NCBI GenBank assembly: GCA_963516475.1
Contig: CAUQBR010000003.1
Coordinates: forward strand, 90,292 to 154,291
Direction: 5' to 3'
From: JABCPE02 sp963516475
GTDB taxonomy: Bacteria > Bacteroidota > Bacteroidia > Flavobacteriales > Weeksellaceae
Length of the DNA: 64,000 nt
Numbering within the stretch: position 1 is the stretch's first letter; the number at the start of each line of letters is the position of its first letter. This document shows, in pieces, positions 41,266-49,083 of the stretch. The translations under genes were made by a program, and so were the position numbers. The notes beneath the pieces are model-generated. The model saw only the letters and a list, made by a program, of their open reading frames with translations, had not been told where the DNA came from and ran no database searches.

Positions 41266-41365
41266 TTTGAAGAAGTGAAGTAATTCACTCAAGAATAACT
41301 TAAAAAAGTTGCAGTAAGTTTGATGGCTTACTGCACTTTTTTTATATTTTAGTTTTATATTTGTA
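41266..41365 (+). repeat. Copy B of the dnaK-tail/terminator/promoter repeat
   Basis: Starts with TTTGAAGAAGTGAAGTAATTC, which would read FEEVK-stop like the dnaK C-terminus but has a stop codon five codons upstream of it, so it is not expressed. GAAGAAGTGAAGTAATTC is at 41269-41286, terminator arms at 41311-41318 and 41327-41334, and ATTTTAGTTTTATATTTGTA at 41346-41365. The final block carries a TATATTTG -7 box (41356-41363) 27 bases before the lipoprotein gene. Confidence 0.75.
41303..41343 (+). terminator. Second copy of the dnaK-type terminator
   Basis: Stem GCAGTAAG / CTTACTGC with an 8-base loop, extended by AGT/ACT across a bulge, followed by TTTTTTT. Probably ends the RipA-like transcript. 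Confidence 0.8.
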
Positions 41366-41390
41366 GTTCGCTGGCATAAAATCAAGAAAA

Positions 41391-41798
41391 ATGACTGTAT
41401 TGGAAAAACTATTCATCAGAGCATTTATACTACTATTGGTATCAAGCTGTAGTAATATAGTGAGAATTACACAAATTCCCAGCGACCCGCCCATTTTAAA
41501 AAATAAAAATATAAAAATCCTATTGCATTTATATGATGAGCCCAATGTTTTGAAAAAAATAAAAATAGTATCAGAAACGGGGGAGTTGTTATACACTAAT
41601 CACAAAAGTTTAAAGTTTGAGAAAACTGAGTTTGTAGAAATCAGCGTTCCGCACCGTACCAAGTACTTAATTATCCATTATAACAAAGGGAAAAACAAAA
41701 TTCCAATCCGCCCTGAGTATGAATATCTATACATAGAATTCAGAAACAAAAATCTATTAGAAGTGGCGTATTCCGTTTCTAAACCCGCATATACATAA
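41391..41798 (+). CDS. Small lipoprotein of unknown function
   Basis: A 135-residue protein with a lipoprotein signal ending LLLVSSCSN (lipidated cysteine C20). The mature 115 residues are rich in beta strands (IKILLHLYDEPN, FVEISVPHRTKYLIIHYN) like a small Ig-like or lipocalin-like domain, with many lysines. I recognise no family. A TATATTTG box lies 27 bases upstream, in copy B of the dnaK-tail repeat, and a large palindromic terminator follows. It would originally have been the gene next to dnaK. Confidence 0.7.
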   Translation: MTVLEKLFIRAFILLLVSSCSNIVRITQIPSDPPILKNKNIKILLHLYDEPNVLKKIKIVSETGELLYTNHKSLKFEKTEFVEISVPHRTKYLIIHYNKGKNKIPIRPEYEYLYIEFRNKNLLEVAYSVSKPAYT

Positions 41799-41914
41799 AA
41801 AAACAATCTAAAAACTTCTCTTGTATTTAGAAAAAGTTTATGCTATGCGAGTTTGTGAGAGTTTTTTATCAAAACTTTAGAAAGTATAAAAAATAAATAG
41901 TTTTTTCATAGAAA

Positions 41915-41950
41915 ATACCTTCCTCCCAAATTTGGGAGGAAGGTATATTT
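41915..41950. terminator. Bidirectional terminator: 32-bp perfect palindrome
   Basis: ATACCTTCCTCCCAAA (41915-41930) is followed directly by its exact complement (41931-41946), with A-rich left and T-rich right flanks. It lies between the lipoprotein gene (+) and a barrel gene (-), both of which point at it. Confidence 0.9.
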
Positions 41951-41985
41951 TAGTTTAGAAATTTTTTTAAAAAATAAATTTATAA

Positions 41986-42693
41986 TTAGAAATGGTAGGA
42001 GAGCCCTAATTGGAGATTTCCTGTACGGAATTTAGCTCTATCCTTTTTGCCATTATGGTCTTCTTTTTCATTGTAAGGAGAAGTTATTCCCATGCTGTAT
42101 CTCAGATTAACACTAAATTTCTCTGTGATGAAATATCCTCCTCCAAAATTCCATCCAAAGAAAGCGCCTTTGGTATACTCCTTAAAACTTTTTTTGTCTG
42201 GAATATTGTTGTATCCAGCTTTATCGGTGATGACCTCCTCTGATTTTATAGTAATATTCACCTCTGGACCTGTTTCTATATATACCTGAGGAATAAATTT
42301 AAATTGAAATGTAACAGGAATATTAATGTGGCTGAGAGTCCAGTATCCCTTTACACCCTTTACATTAGTATCATCTTTATAGTTTATTTTTGTTCCAAAA
42401 TGCTGATAGAGAGCATCTAGTTGAACAGCCATTTTTTCGCTGATAGAGTAGTTTACGAAAAGTCCACCATAGAACCCTATTTTGCTTTTCAGATTTCGAT
42501 AAGTTTCGTCTTTAACTGATATTTTGTTGAGTCCTCCACCAGCTTTGATACCGAAAGTGAGCGGCTGATTTTTAGAATAGCTTTTTTGTGGGCTGTTTAC
42601 TCTATTAGATTTGTTACTAGCTACTGCTTTTTTCTTTTGTGCTGCTGCCCATCCCATAGATAGACATAAAACAGCGATAATTATTTTTTTCAT
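41986..42693 (-). CDS. PorT-like outer-membrane beta-barrel protein
   Basis: From the ATG at 42693 this is a 235-residue protein beginning MKKIIIAVLCLSMGWAAAQ, a signal peptide. A basic, serine/asparagine-rich linker leads to a barrel of about eight to ten strands (LTFGIKAGGGLNKISVKDE, IGFYGGLFVNYSI, GWNFGGGYFITEKFSVNLRY, GNLQLGLSYHF) ending in a C-terminal phenylalanine as outer-membrane proteins do. It fits the 'outer membrane protein beta-barrel' (PorT-like) family of Bacteroidota. A longer start at 42747 would lie within a leader hairpin. The mRNA leader of about 100 bases holds two hairpins. Confidence 0.83.
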   Translation of the reverse strand: MKKIIIAVLCLSMGWAAAQKKKAVASNKSNRVNSPQKSYSKNQPLTFGIKAGGGLNKISVKDETYRNLKSKIGFYGGLFVNYSISEKMAVQLDALYQHFGTKINYKDDTNVKGVKGYWTLSHINIPVTFQFKFIPQVYIETGPEVNITIKSEEVITDKAGYNNIPDKKSFKEYTKGAFFGWNFGGGYFITEKFSVNLRYSMGITSPYNEKEDHNGKKDRAKFRTGNLQLGLSYHF

Positions 42694-42724
42694 ATGGTAA
42701 AAATTAAAAGTTGTCTTTTTAAAA

Positions 42725-42780
42725 ACAGGCAATTTTATACAGAACAATATAAAGGTTGCCTGTAAATCACATTAGTGATT
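42725..42780 (-). promoter_or_regulatory. Structured leader with attenuator-like hairpin before the barrel gene
   Basis: On the minus strand the leader first forms AAATCAC-TAAT-GTGATTT (around 42764-42780), then a 39-base hairpin (42725-42763) with outer arms ACAGGCAA / TTGCCTGT and inner arms TTTATA / TATAAA, followed by TTTT. This hairpin plus U run resembles a terminator placed between the promoter and the start codon. Confidence 0.5.
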
Positions 42781-42801
42781 TTGAAAATGATTTTAGCAAT
42801 T

Positions 42802-42832
42802 CAAAGGTATTGTGAATAAACTAGTTACACAA
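42802..42832 (-). promoter_or_regulatory. Promoter of the PorT-like barrel gene
   Basis: Minus-strand TTG (42832-42830), 20-base spacer, TACCTTTG (42809-42802). Both boxes match the flavobacterial consensus; the predicted leader is about 100 bases. Confidence 0.65.
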
Positions 42833-42890
42833 TCCCCCAAAAGCGTGTATTTTTATAAAATTTTATCCCTGTTTTTAGGGATTTTGTTTT

Positions 42891-42918
42891 TTGAATAATG
42901 CTTGGAGTGATAATTTTA
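42891..42918 (+). promoter_or_regulatory. Probable promoter of the histidine kinase/regulator operon
   Basis: TTG (42891-42893), 17-base spacer, TAATTTTA (42911-42918; one mismatch to TAnnTTTG), 29 bases before the ATG at 42948. A small hairpin ATCCCT/AGGGAT with T run sits just upstream (42865-42892). Confidence 0.45.
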
Positions 42919-42947
42919 CTAATTTTACAATCATATAGTTTAAATAA

Positions 42948-44852
42948 ATGATACGGAGTAAGTGTATATTTTTCATCTTTTTTTCAATTATTGTTTTTTC
43001 GCAGAATAGTTCTTCTGAAAAATACATTGACAGCCTAAACAATGAGTATCTGAATGCGAAAAATTCAAAGAAAAAAGTTCGCATCTTGATGGAAATTTCT
43101 GATTACTGGTCATATAGAGATACAGCAGTAGCTTTTTCAAAACTTAGAGAAGCAGAACAGTTGATAGGAGGAGATAATTTCCTAAAGGGACTTCATGCCT
43201 TCTATAAAGCGGGAATTTATTATGATAAAAACATTAGTAAAAGCCAAGAACTCTACATGAAAGCCGAAAATTTCCTGAAAACATTTTCCTCTGAAGAGGC
43301 TTTTTACTACAGAGCGAAACTGTGGCATAATTACGGAGCATTGGAACAGATGAAGGGAAACAATATGGAGTTTCTGGACATTACGCTGAAAAAATGTATT
43401 CCTCTTGCTGAAAAGTCAAAGAACAAGGAACTTTTGGCGGGATATTATGTAGATATGGGGATGATTTTTAATAATTCAAAAGAATATGATAAATCAATAG
43501 ACTATATAAAAAAAGCAGTTGATATTTTAGAAAAAAACTCAAAAAGAGGTGAGGGAATAGTTTGGGCATATCTAAATCTTGCAATGGTATATTTGGAAAT
43601 AGGAGAATTAGCCTTAGTAGAGGACAATATTTTAAAAGCCGAAAAAGCATTAGAGCGGCTACCTCATTCTCAGTATAATGTGTTTCTTTATCAGCTAAAA
43701 TCCAAATATTATAATAAAATAGGTAAGCAGAGTAAAGCTTTGAATGCTATTCAAAAAGGGATAGACCTAGCAAAGAAAATGAATTTGGATTATGATTTTT
43801 TATCCCTGAGTTATGAGAAGTATAATTATTTAAAAAACTCTTCTCAATATTTAGAAGCGCAGAAAATACTCTCTGAACTTTTGGATAAGAAAATGGGAAG
43901 TAAAAAAAACAGACTTATACTTCTTAATGAAATGGCTGAGTTACAGAAAATAATGGGCAATTATAAAGATGCTTATAGTTATCTGGAACAGTTTAAATTT
44001 TTAAATGATACCATACAGACTGAAAATGAAAAAATACAAATTTTGGATTTGGAAGCTCAGTATAAAAATAAAGAACAGCAGAAAGAAATACAACATTTGG
44101 AGGAAAGAAACAAGCAAGAACGAATAATATTTTGGATTAGTTTGTCTTTATTTATAAGTGTAGGAGTATTAATGAGTTATGCGCTTTATGAAAGAAAAAG
44201 GAAAAACAAACATAAACTTGTTAGTTTAGAACAGGAAAGAAAAATAGATATTAACAAAGCTCTTATCTACGGGGAAAATAAAGAACGAGAGCGAATAGCT
44301 AAGGAACTGCATGATGGCATAGGGGGAAGAATGACAGGAATAAAGATAAACTTAGAAAATATGATGGAGAGTGAGGGATATTATATGCTTGAAAAACCTA
44401 TTGCTCAATTGGATAAATGTATAACAGAACTTAGAAATACTCTTAGAAATCTAACTTCTGAAACACTTCATAAGTTTGGTTTGGAAGAAGCATTACGAGA
44501 TTTTTGCCAAAATATACAGACAGATTATTTAAAAATATCCTGTTATACTAAAAATCTCAATCAAATAAAAGAAAAACATCAGCTGCATATCTATCGTATT
44601 GTTCAAGAGGGAATAAATAATGCCATAAAGCACTCTGGAGCAACACAAATTCTAGTACAGTGCACTTTTGAAGAAAATTTGTTACTCATAGATATAGAAG
44701 ACAATGGAAAAGGCTTTGATGTGCAAAATGTACAGAGAAATTTAGGATTACATAATATAGAACGACGCGTAAATGCCCTTGATGGTACTCTTAAAATAGA
44801 ATCTTCCTTGGGTAAAGGTACTGTGATGAGTATAGAAGCTAAAATAGAATAA
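42948..44852 (+). CDS. TPR-containing sensor histidine kinase (NarL/HisKA_3 type)
   Basis: A 634-residue sensor kinase. Signal-like N-terminus (MIRSKCIFFIFFSIIVFSQ), then about 350 residues of tetratricopeptide-like helical repeats (e.g. ALERLPHSQYNVFLYQL) forming an extracytoplasmic sensor, a coiled coil (about 365-392), one membrane helix (392-412), and the kinase: phospho-acceptor H455 in ERIAKELHDGIGGRM, N-box HIYRIVQEGINNAIKHSG (547-564) and G-box DIEDNGKGFD (582-591). It pairs with the response regulator 13 bases downstream. The signal sensed is unknown; TPR sensors of this layout are typical of Bacteroidota. Confidence 0.92.
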   Translation: MIRSKCIFFIFFSIIVFSQNSSSEKYIDSLNNEYLNAKNSKKKVRILMEISDYWSYRDTAVAFSKLREAEQLIGGDNFLKGLHAFYKAGIYYDKNISKSQELYMKAENFLKTFSSEEAFYYRAKLWHNYGALEQMKGNNMEFLDITLKKCIPLAEKSKNKELLAGYYVDMGMIFNNSKEYDKSIDYIKKAVDILEKNSKRGEGIVWAYLNLAMVYLEIGELALVEDNILKAEKALERLPHSQYNVFLYQLKSKYYNKIGKQSKALNAIQKGIDLAKKMNLDYDFLSLSYEKYNYLKNSSQYLEAQKILSELLDKKMGSKKNRLILLNEMAELQKIMGNYKDAYSYLEQFKFLNDTIQTENEKIQILDLEAQYKNKEQQKEIQHLEERNKQERIIFWISLSLFISVGVLMSYALYERKRKNKHKLVSLEQERKIDINKALIYGENKERERIAKELHDGIGGRMTGIKINLENMMESEGYYMLEKPIAQLDKCITELRNTLRNLTSETLHKFGLEEALRDFCQNIQTDYLKISCYTKNLNQIKEKHQLHIYRIVQEGINNAIKHSGATQILVQCTFEENLLLIDIEDNGKGFDVQNVQRNLGLHNIERRVNALDGTLKIESSLGKGTVMSIEAKIE

Positions 44853-44865
44853 AAAAACTTAAAAG

Positions 44866-45492
44866 ATGATAAAAATAATAATTTGTGATGATCATCCTTT
44901 GATAACAGAAGGCTTGAAGAGCTTTATAGAAAATAGAGATGAAATGCAAATAGTAGCTACAGCTACTTCTGCAGCTGAATTATGGCAAGTATTGGAAGAA
45001 AATGAAACTGATGTTCTTATACTAGATATTAGTCTTCCAGACGGGAATGGGGTGGATATTTGTGCAGAAGTGAAAAAAATGTATCCGCATATTAAAGTAA
45101 TAGCTCTTAGTAATCATGATGAAAGAAGCTTCATTGTCAGGATGTTGGGGAATAAAGCGTCAGGTTATCTTATTAAAAGTACTTCCATTGGAGAATTGGA
45201 AAAAGCAATAAAAGAGGTCTATAGGGGAGGAATATATTTTGGAGAAGATGCTCAAAAGGTATTAGTATCCATGGCGGAAGTCATGCAGGTAGAGGTGCCG
45301 CCCATTACAAAGAGAGAAAAAGAAGTTTTAGAGTATATATCACAAGGGTTGTCTTCTCCTCAGATAGCGGAAAAAATGTTTATAAGTTCACAAACTGTAG
45401 ACAGCCACAGGAAAAATCTAATGGCTAAATTTGGGGTGAATAAAACTATCAGCCTTGTTCAAAAGGCAAAAGACCTTAATTTTTTAAGTTAA
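44866..45492 (+). CDS. Response regulator, NarL/FixJ (LuxR HTH) family
   Basis: A 208-residue response regulator. The receiver domain has the acidic pocket D8/D9, the phospho-acceptor D54 in LILDISLPDG, and the conserved lysine in GYLIKST (about K105). The C-terminal LuxR-type HTH is TKREKEVLEYISQGLSSPQ through SSQTVDSHRKNLMAKFGVN (about 142-185). Acts as a DNA-binding transcription regulator phosphorylated by the kinase just upstream. Targets are not shown by sequence; the barrel gene and the leader hairpins divergent from the pair are a conceivable target only by position. Confidence 0.93.
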   Translation: MIKIIICDDHPLITEGLKSFIENRDEMQIVATATSAAELWQVLEENETDVLILDISLPDGNGVDICAEVKKMYPHIKVIALSNHDERSFIVRMLGNKASGYLIKSTSIGELEKAIKEVYRGGIYFGEDAQKVLVSMAEVMQVEVPPITKREKEVLEYISQGLSSPQIAEKMFISSQTVDSHRKNLMAKFGVNKTISLVQKAKDLNFLS

Positions 45493-45525
45493 AAAGAATA
45501 AATAGAAAAAGGATGATTACAAAAT

Positions 45526-45556
45526 TTGGTTGTATTTGATTTATTTCTTACCTTTA
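45526..45556 (+). promoter_or_regulatory. Probable promoter of the tkt-fbaA-gdx transcript
   Basis: TTG (45526-45528), 20-base spacer, TACCTTTA (45549-45556; last base differs from TAnnTTTG). This would give a leader of about 160 bases before tkt. Confidence 0.5.
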
Positions 45557-45656
45557 CCCGAGTAATTTTTAAATAAAAAATGAGTTTTTTGTACCCAATA
45601 AAAAGAGATGGTCTTGGCAAGTATGTTGTGGAGTTGTTTTTTGGGCTGAAATAATA

Positions 45657-45690
45657 AGAGAGATAAGGATAATTGTCTCTCTATTTTTAT
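45657..45690 (+). promoter_or_regulatory. Hairpin with T run in the tkt leader
   Basis: Stem AGAGAGA (45657-45663) / TCTCTCT (45676-45682), 12-base loop, then ATTTTTAT. It may be a weak terminator or attenuator, 35-40 bases before the tkt start. Confidence 0.4.
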
Positions 45691-45724
45691 GTAAAAAAAT
45701 AAATAAAAAACCAATTTTAAATAT

Positions 45725-47710
45725 ATGAACTCTTGTAAAATCATTGCAAACACTATTAGAGGACTCTCTGTGGATGGTGTGGCAGCGGCGAACTCTGGAC
45801 ACCCTGGGATGCCGCTTGGGATGGCAGATGTGTGTGCTGTTCTCTGGTCTGAACATATGAATTTTAACCCGAAAAACCCTAAATGGCTTAACCGAGACAG
45901 ATTTATCCTATCAGCAGGGCATGGTAGTATGCTTATTTACAGTTTGTTGCACCTTTATGGATATGATTTGTCAATAGATGATTTGAAAGCGTTTAGACAA
46001 TGGGGAAGTAAAACTCCTGGGCACCCAGAAAACTTCGTAACGGCAGGGGTGGAAACCACTACGGGGCCACTAGGACAGGGCGTAGCCAATGCAGTAGGTT
46101 TTGCTCTGGCAGAGGCTTCTTTGGCAGCAAGATATAATAGAGAAGGCAGTGAGATTATAGACCATTATACTTATGTGGTGGCGGGTGATGGTTGTCTGCA
46201 AGAGGGAATTTCCCACGAGGCGTGTTCTTTTGCTGGGCATAATAAATTAGGAAAACTGATTATGCTTTATGACAGCAATAACATCACGATAGATGGGCCT
46301 ACGCACATTTCTTTCACAGAAGATACCAGAAAGAGATTTGAGGCGTATGGATGGCAGGTTCTTGAGATTGACGGGCATGATTATGACCAAATCAATACAG
46401 CCATAGCAGAGGCAAAAAAAGAAAAATCTAAGCCGTCTATTATCATTTGTAAAACTATCATCGGTTTTGGTTCGCCGAATAGAGCAGGAACATCCAAAGC
46501 TCACGGAGAGCCTTTTCCAGCGGAAGAAATCGAATTGATGAAAGAGAAATTAGGTCTTCCAAAAGACAAATCTTTCTTCATTCCAAATGAAATTTCTGAT
46601 TTAAGAGCTAAAACTCAAGAAAAAGGTGAAAGCCTTGAAAACAAATGGAATGAACTTTGGGAAAATTATAAAAATAAAAACCAAGAGGCAGCTAAAGAAT
46701 TAGAAAACAGCATAAAAGGAGAAATTTCCAAAGAAGCTCTTGATATTCCTCAATTCGGTTCTGAGAAAGCAATCGCCACTCGTTCTGCTTCGGGAACGGT
46801 TCTAAATCATATAGCGAAATATATTCCTCAGCTGATGGGTGGTTCAGCGGATTTGACGCCGTCTAACAACACTCTTCCAGCAGGAGAAGAGTCTTTCTCA
46901 CCAGAAAACCCAAAAGGAAGATACATCAGATACGGAGTGCGTGAACATGGTATGGCAGCGATAATGAACGGAATGGCTCTTCATGGTGGAGTTCTGCCTT
47001 ATTCAGGGACATTCTTCGTGTTCTCAGATTATATGAGACCAGCGATGCGTATGTCGGCTCTTATGGAGCAGCAGGTGGTGTATGTGCTGACTCATGATTC
47101 TATCGGATTAGGAGAGGATGGGCCTACGCACCAGCCAGAAGCGCATCTTTGGGCTTATAGAATGATTCCAAATATGACTGTAATCCGTCCTATGGATGCC
47201 AATGAAACAGCAGAAGCTTGGAAATCAGCATTAAAGAATAAAAAAGGACCTACTTGTTTAGTTCTTACAAGACAAAATCTTCCTGTTTATGATAGAGCAG
47301 GACTTGGATGGGCTAAATCTGAAGAAGCTCAGAAAGGAGGATATGTTCTTTGCGAAGACAAAGATTTTGAGGCGATTATCATCGCTACAGGTTCAGAGGT
47401 GGAATTGGCTGTAGAAGCAAAAGCTAAACTTAATGAACAAGGCGTAAAAGTAAGAATAGTTTCTATGCCGAGTACCAACATCTTTGATGAGCAACCACAA
47501 GAATACAAAGAATCTGTCTTGCCTAAAAACATTCTGAAAAGAGTGGCTGTAGAGGCAGGTGTTACCTTGGGCTGGTATAAATATGTAGGCTTAGAAGGGC
47601 GAGTGATAGGCTTGGACAGATTTGGAGCTTCAGCGCCATATAAAACACTTTATAAAGAATTCGGAATTACAACTGATGCTATCGTAGAGGCTGTAAATTC
47701 ATTAAAATAG
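45725..47710 (+). CDS. tkt: Transketolase
   Basis: A 661-residue thiamine-diphosphate enzyme of the non-oxidative pentose phosphate pathway, moving two-carbon units between ketoses and aldoses. ThDP/substrate motifs: SGHPGMPLG with H26, LSAGHGSMLIY with H66, the diphosphate site AGDGCLQEG (153-161), RSASGTVLN, GSADLTPSNN, YGVREHGMAA with the catalytic glutamate, and DSIGLGEDGPTHQPEAH. Full family length. It starts a cluster with fbaA, gdx, glpX and rpe, genes of sugar-phosphate exchange and gluconeogenesis, 28 bases before fbaA. Confidence 0.96.
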   Translation: MNSCKIIANTIRGLSVDGVAAANSGHPGMPLGMADVCAVLWSEHMNFNPKNPKWLNRDRFILSAGHGSMLIYSLLHLYGYDLSIDDLKAFRQWGSKTPGHPENFVTAGVETTTGPLGQGVANAVGFALAEASLAARYNREGSEIIDHYTYVVAGDGCLQEGISHEACSFAGHNKLGKLIMLYDSNNITIDGPTHISFTEDTRKRFEAYGWQVLEIDGHDYDQINTAIAEAKKEKSKPSIIICKTIIGFGSPNRAGTSKAHGEPFPAEEIELMKEKLGLPKDKSFFIPNEISDLRAKTQEKGESLENKWNELWENYKNKNQEAAKELENSIKGEISKEALDIPQFGSEKAIATRSASGTVLNHIAKYIPQLMGGSADLTPSNNTLPAGEESFSPENPKGRYIRYGVREHGMAAIMNGMALHGGVLPYSGTFFVFSDYMRPAMRMSALMEQQVVYVLTHDSIGLGEDGPTHQPEAHLWAYRMIPNMTVIRPMDANETAEAWKSALKNKKGPTCLVLTRQNLPVYDRAGLGWAKSEEAQKGGYVLCEDKDFEAIIIATGSEVELAVEAKAKLNEQGVKVRIVSMPSTNIFDEQPQEYKESVLPKNILKRVAVEAGVTLGWYKYVGLEGRVIGLDRFGASAPYKTLYKEFGITTDAIVEAVNSLK

Positions 47711-47737
47711 AAAAATAACCAATAAAAAATAAAAGAA

Positions 47738-48688
47738 ATGATAGTTACTACCGATCAATTATTCAAGGCTGCATACGGGAAATTTGCAGTAGGAGCGTAT
47801 AATATTAACAACATGGAGCAGGCTTTAGGGCTTTTCGAAGGACATGCTAAAGCACAGGCGCCGTTCATCGTTCAGTTATCAAAAGGAGCAAGAAACTACG
47901 CTAATCCTAAAATGATAGAAGGCATCATCCGTGCTGCTGAAGAAATCTATCCAGACCTTATTTTCGCGGTGCATCTAGACCATGGAGATGAGCAGACATG
48001 CTATGACTGTATAGATTCAGGATTTTATAGCTCAGTGATGATTGATGCATCTCACGAGTCTTTTGAGAAAAATGTAGAAATCACGAAAAGAGTAGTGGAA
48101 AGAGCTCACGCTAAGGGAATCAGTGTAGAGTCTGAACTAGGAATGCTAGGAGGTGTGGAAGAAGATATCCAAGTTGATGAAAAACACGCGATGCTTACAG
48201 ACCCACTAGAAGCTAAAAAATTCGTAGAGCTTACAGGGTGTGACTCTTTGGCGGTTGCTATCGGAACCAGCCACGGAGCTTACAAGTTTTCAGGAAAACA
48301 AGGGCTTCACTTTGACAGAATCGAAGAAATCCAAAGACAGCTTCCAGGTTTTCCTTTGGTAATGCACGGTTCTAGTTCTGTTCCAAGAGTGGAAGTGGAA
48401 AGAATCAACGCTGCTGGTGGTGCTATGGACCCTTCTGCGCAAGGTGTGAATGCTGATGAATTCGCAAGAGCTGTGAAATTAGGTGTTACGAAAGTAAATA
48501 TCGATACTGATGGTAGATTGGTTTGGACAAGAGTTCACAGAGAATTCTTCAAAGAAAAACCAGAGCAGTTTGATTTCAGAGCTCCAGGGAAAGTTTTCGT
48601 GAAAGAATATGCTGATTTTATCGTAGATAAGTCTAATAAACTATTGTCTGCTAATCAATTAGAATATGTAAGACAAAGCTTGAAATAA
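47738..48688 (+). CDS. fbaA: Class II fructose-bisphosphate aldolase
   Basis: A 316-residue zinc aldolase splitting fructose-1,6-bisphosphate to triose phosphates, or condensing them in gluconeogenesis. AVHLDHGDEQ (77-86) holds the catalytic aspartate D81 and the zinc histidine H82; SELGMLGGVEED, GTSHGAYKFSG and VMHGSSSVPR give the remaining zinc and phosphate sites. The insertion pattern and length suit the class IIB-like or CbbA-like form in Bacteroidota. Its TAA stop shares one base with the ATG of the SMR gene (TAATG), so the two are translationally coupled. Confidence 0.95.
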   Translation: MIVTTDQLFKAAYGKFAVGAYNINNMEQALGLFEGHAKAQAPFIVQLSKGARNYANPKMIEGIIRAAEEIYPDLIFAVHLDHGDEQTCYDCIDSGFYSSVMIDASHESFEKNVEITKRVVERAHAKGISVESELGMLGGVEEDIQVDEKHAMLTDPLEAKKFVELTGCDSLAVAIGTSHGAYKFSGKQGLHFDRIEEIQRQLPGFPLVMHGSSSVPRVEVERINAAGGAMDPSAQGVNADEFARAVKLGVTKVNIDTDGRLVWTRVHREFFKEKPEQFDFRAPGKVFVKEYADFIVDKSNKLLSANQLEYVRQSLK

Positions 48689-49008
48689 TGGCTTGGGTGT
48701 ATTTGATTTTAGCAGGACTTTTCGAAATCGGCTGGCCTATCGGTCTAAAACTGGCAGGAAATGAAAACTTCCGCTGGCAGGGAATGACCATAGCTGTAGT
48801 ATGTATGGGAGTGAGTAGCGCTCTGCTTTGGGTGGCACAGAAAACAATTCCTATGGGTACAGCCTATGGCGTTTGGACTGGCATAGGAGCCGTGGGAGCA
48901 TTCGTGGTGGGAGTAGTGTTTTATAATGATGCGCTTACATTCATGCGAACACTGGGCATATTGCTCATCATAAGCGGAGTTATCGTGCTAAAATTAGCTT
49001 CATCCTAA
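48688..49008 (+). CDS. SMR family guanidinium exporter-type protein (Gdx/SugE)
   Basis: A 106-residue four-helix small multidrug resistance protein. The proton/substrate-binding glutamate is E13 in MAWVYLILAGLFEIGWPIG; W16 and the loop GTAYGVWTGIGAVGAF match the Gdx (SugE) subtype, which exports guanidinium in exchange for protons as an antiparallel dimer, rather than the EmrE multidrug subtype. Such genes are often under guanidine riboswitches; none is present here, and the gene is instead coupled to fbaA through a TAATG overlap. A strong terminator follows. The substrate is inferred from family motifs. Confidence 0.88.
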   Translation: MAWVYLILAGLFEIGWPIGLKLAGNENFRWQGMTIAVVCMGVSSALLWVAQKTIPMGTAYGVWTGIGAVGAFVVGVVFYNDALTFMRTLGILLIISGVIVLKLASS

Positions 49009-49017
49009 GAAAATAAT

Positions 49018-49056
49018 AAATCTGGCTGTAAACTTTTTTGCAGCCAGATATTTTTT
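49018..49056 (+). terminator. Terminator after the SMR gene
   Basis: Stem ATCTGGCTG (49020-49028) / CAGCCAGAT (49041-49049), 12-base loop and T run. Confidence 0.9.
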
Positions 49057-49083
49057 GTATTTTTAACACCAAAACTAATAACA

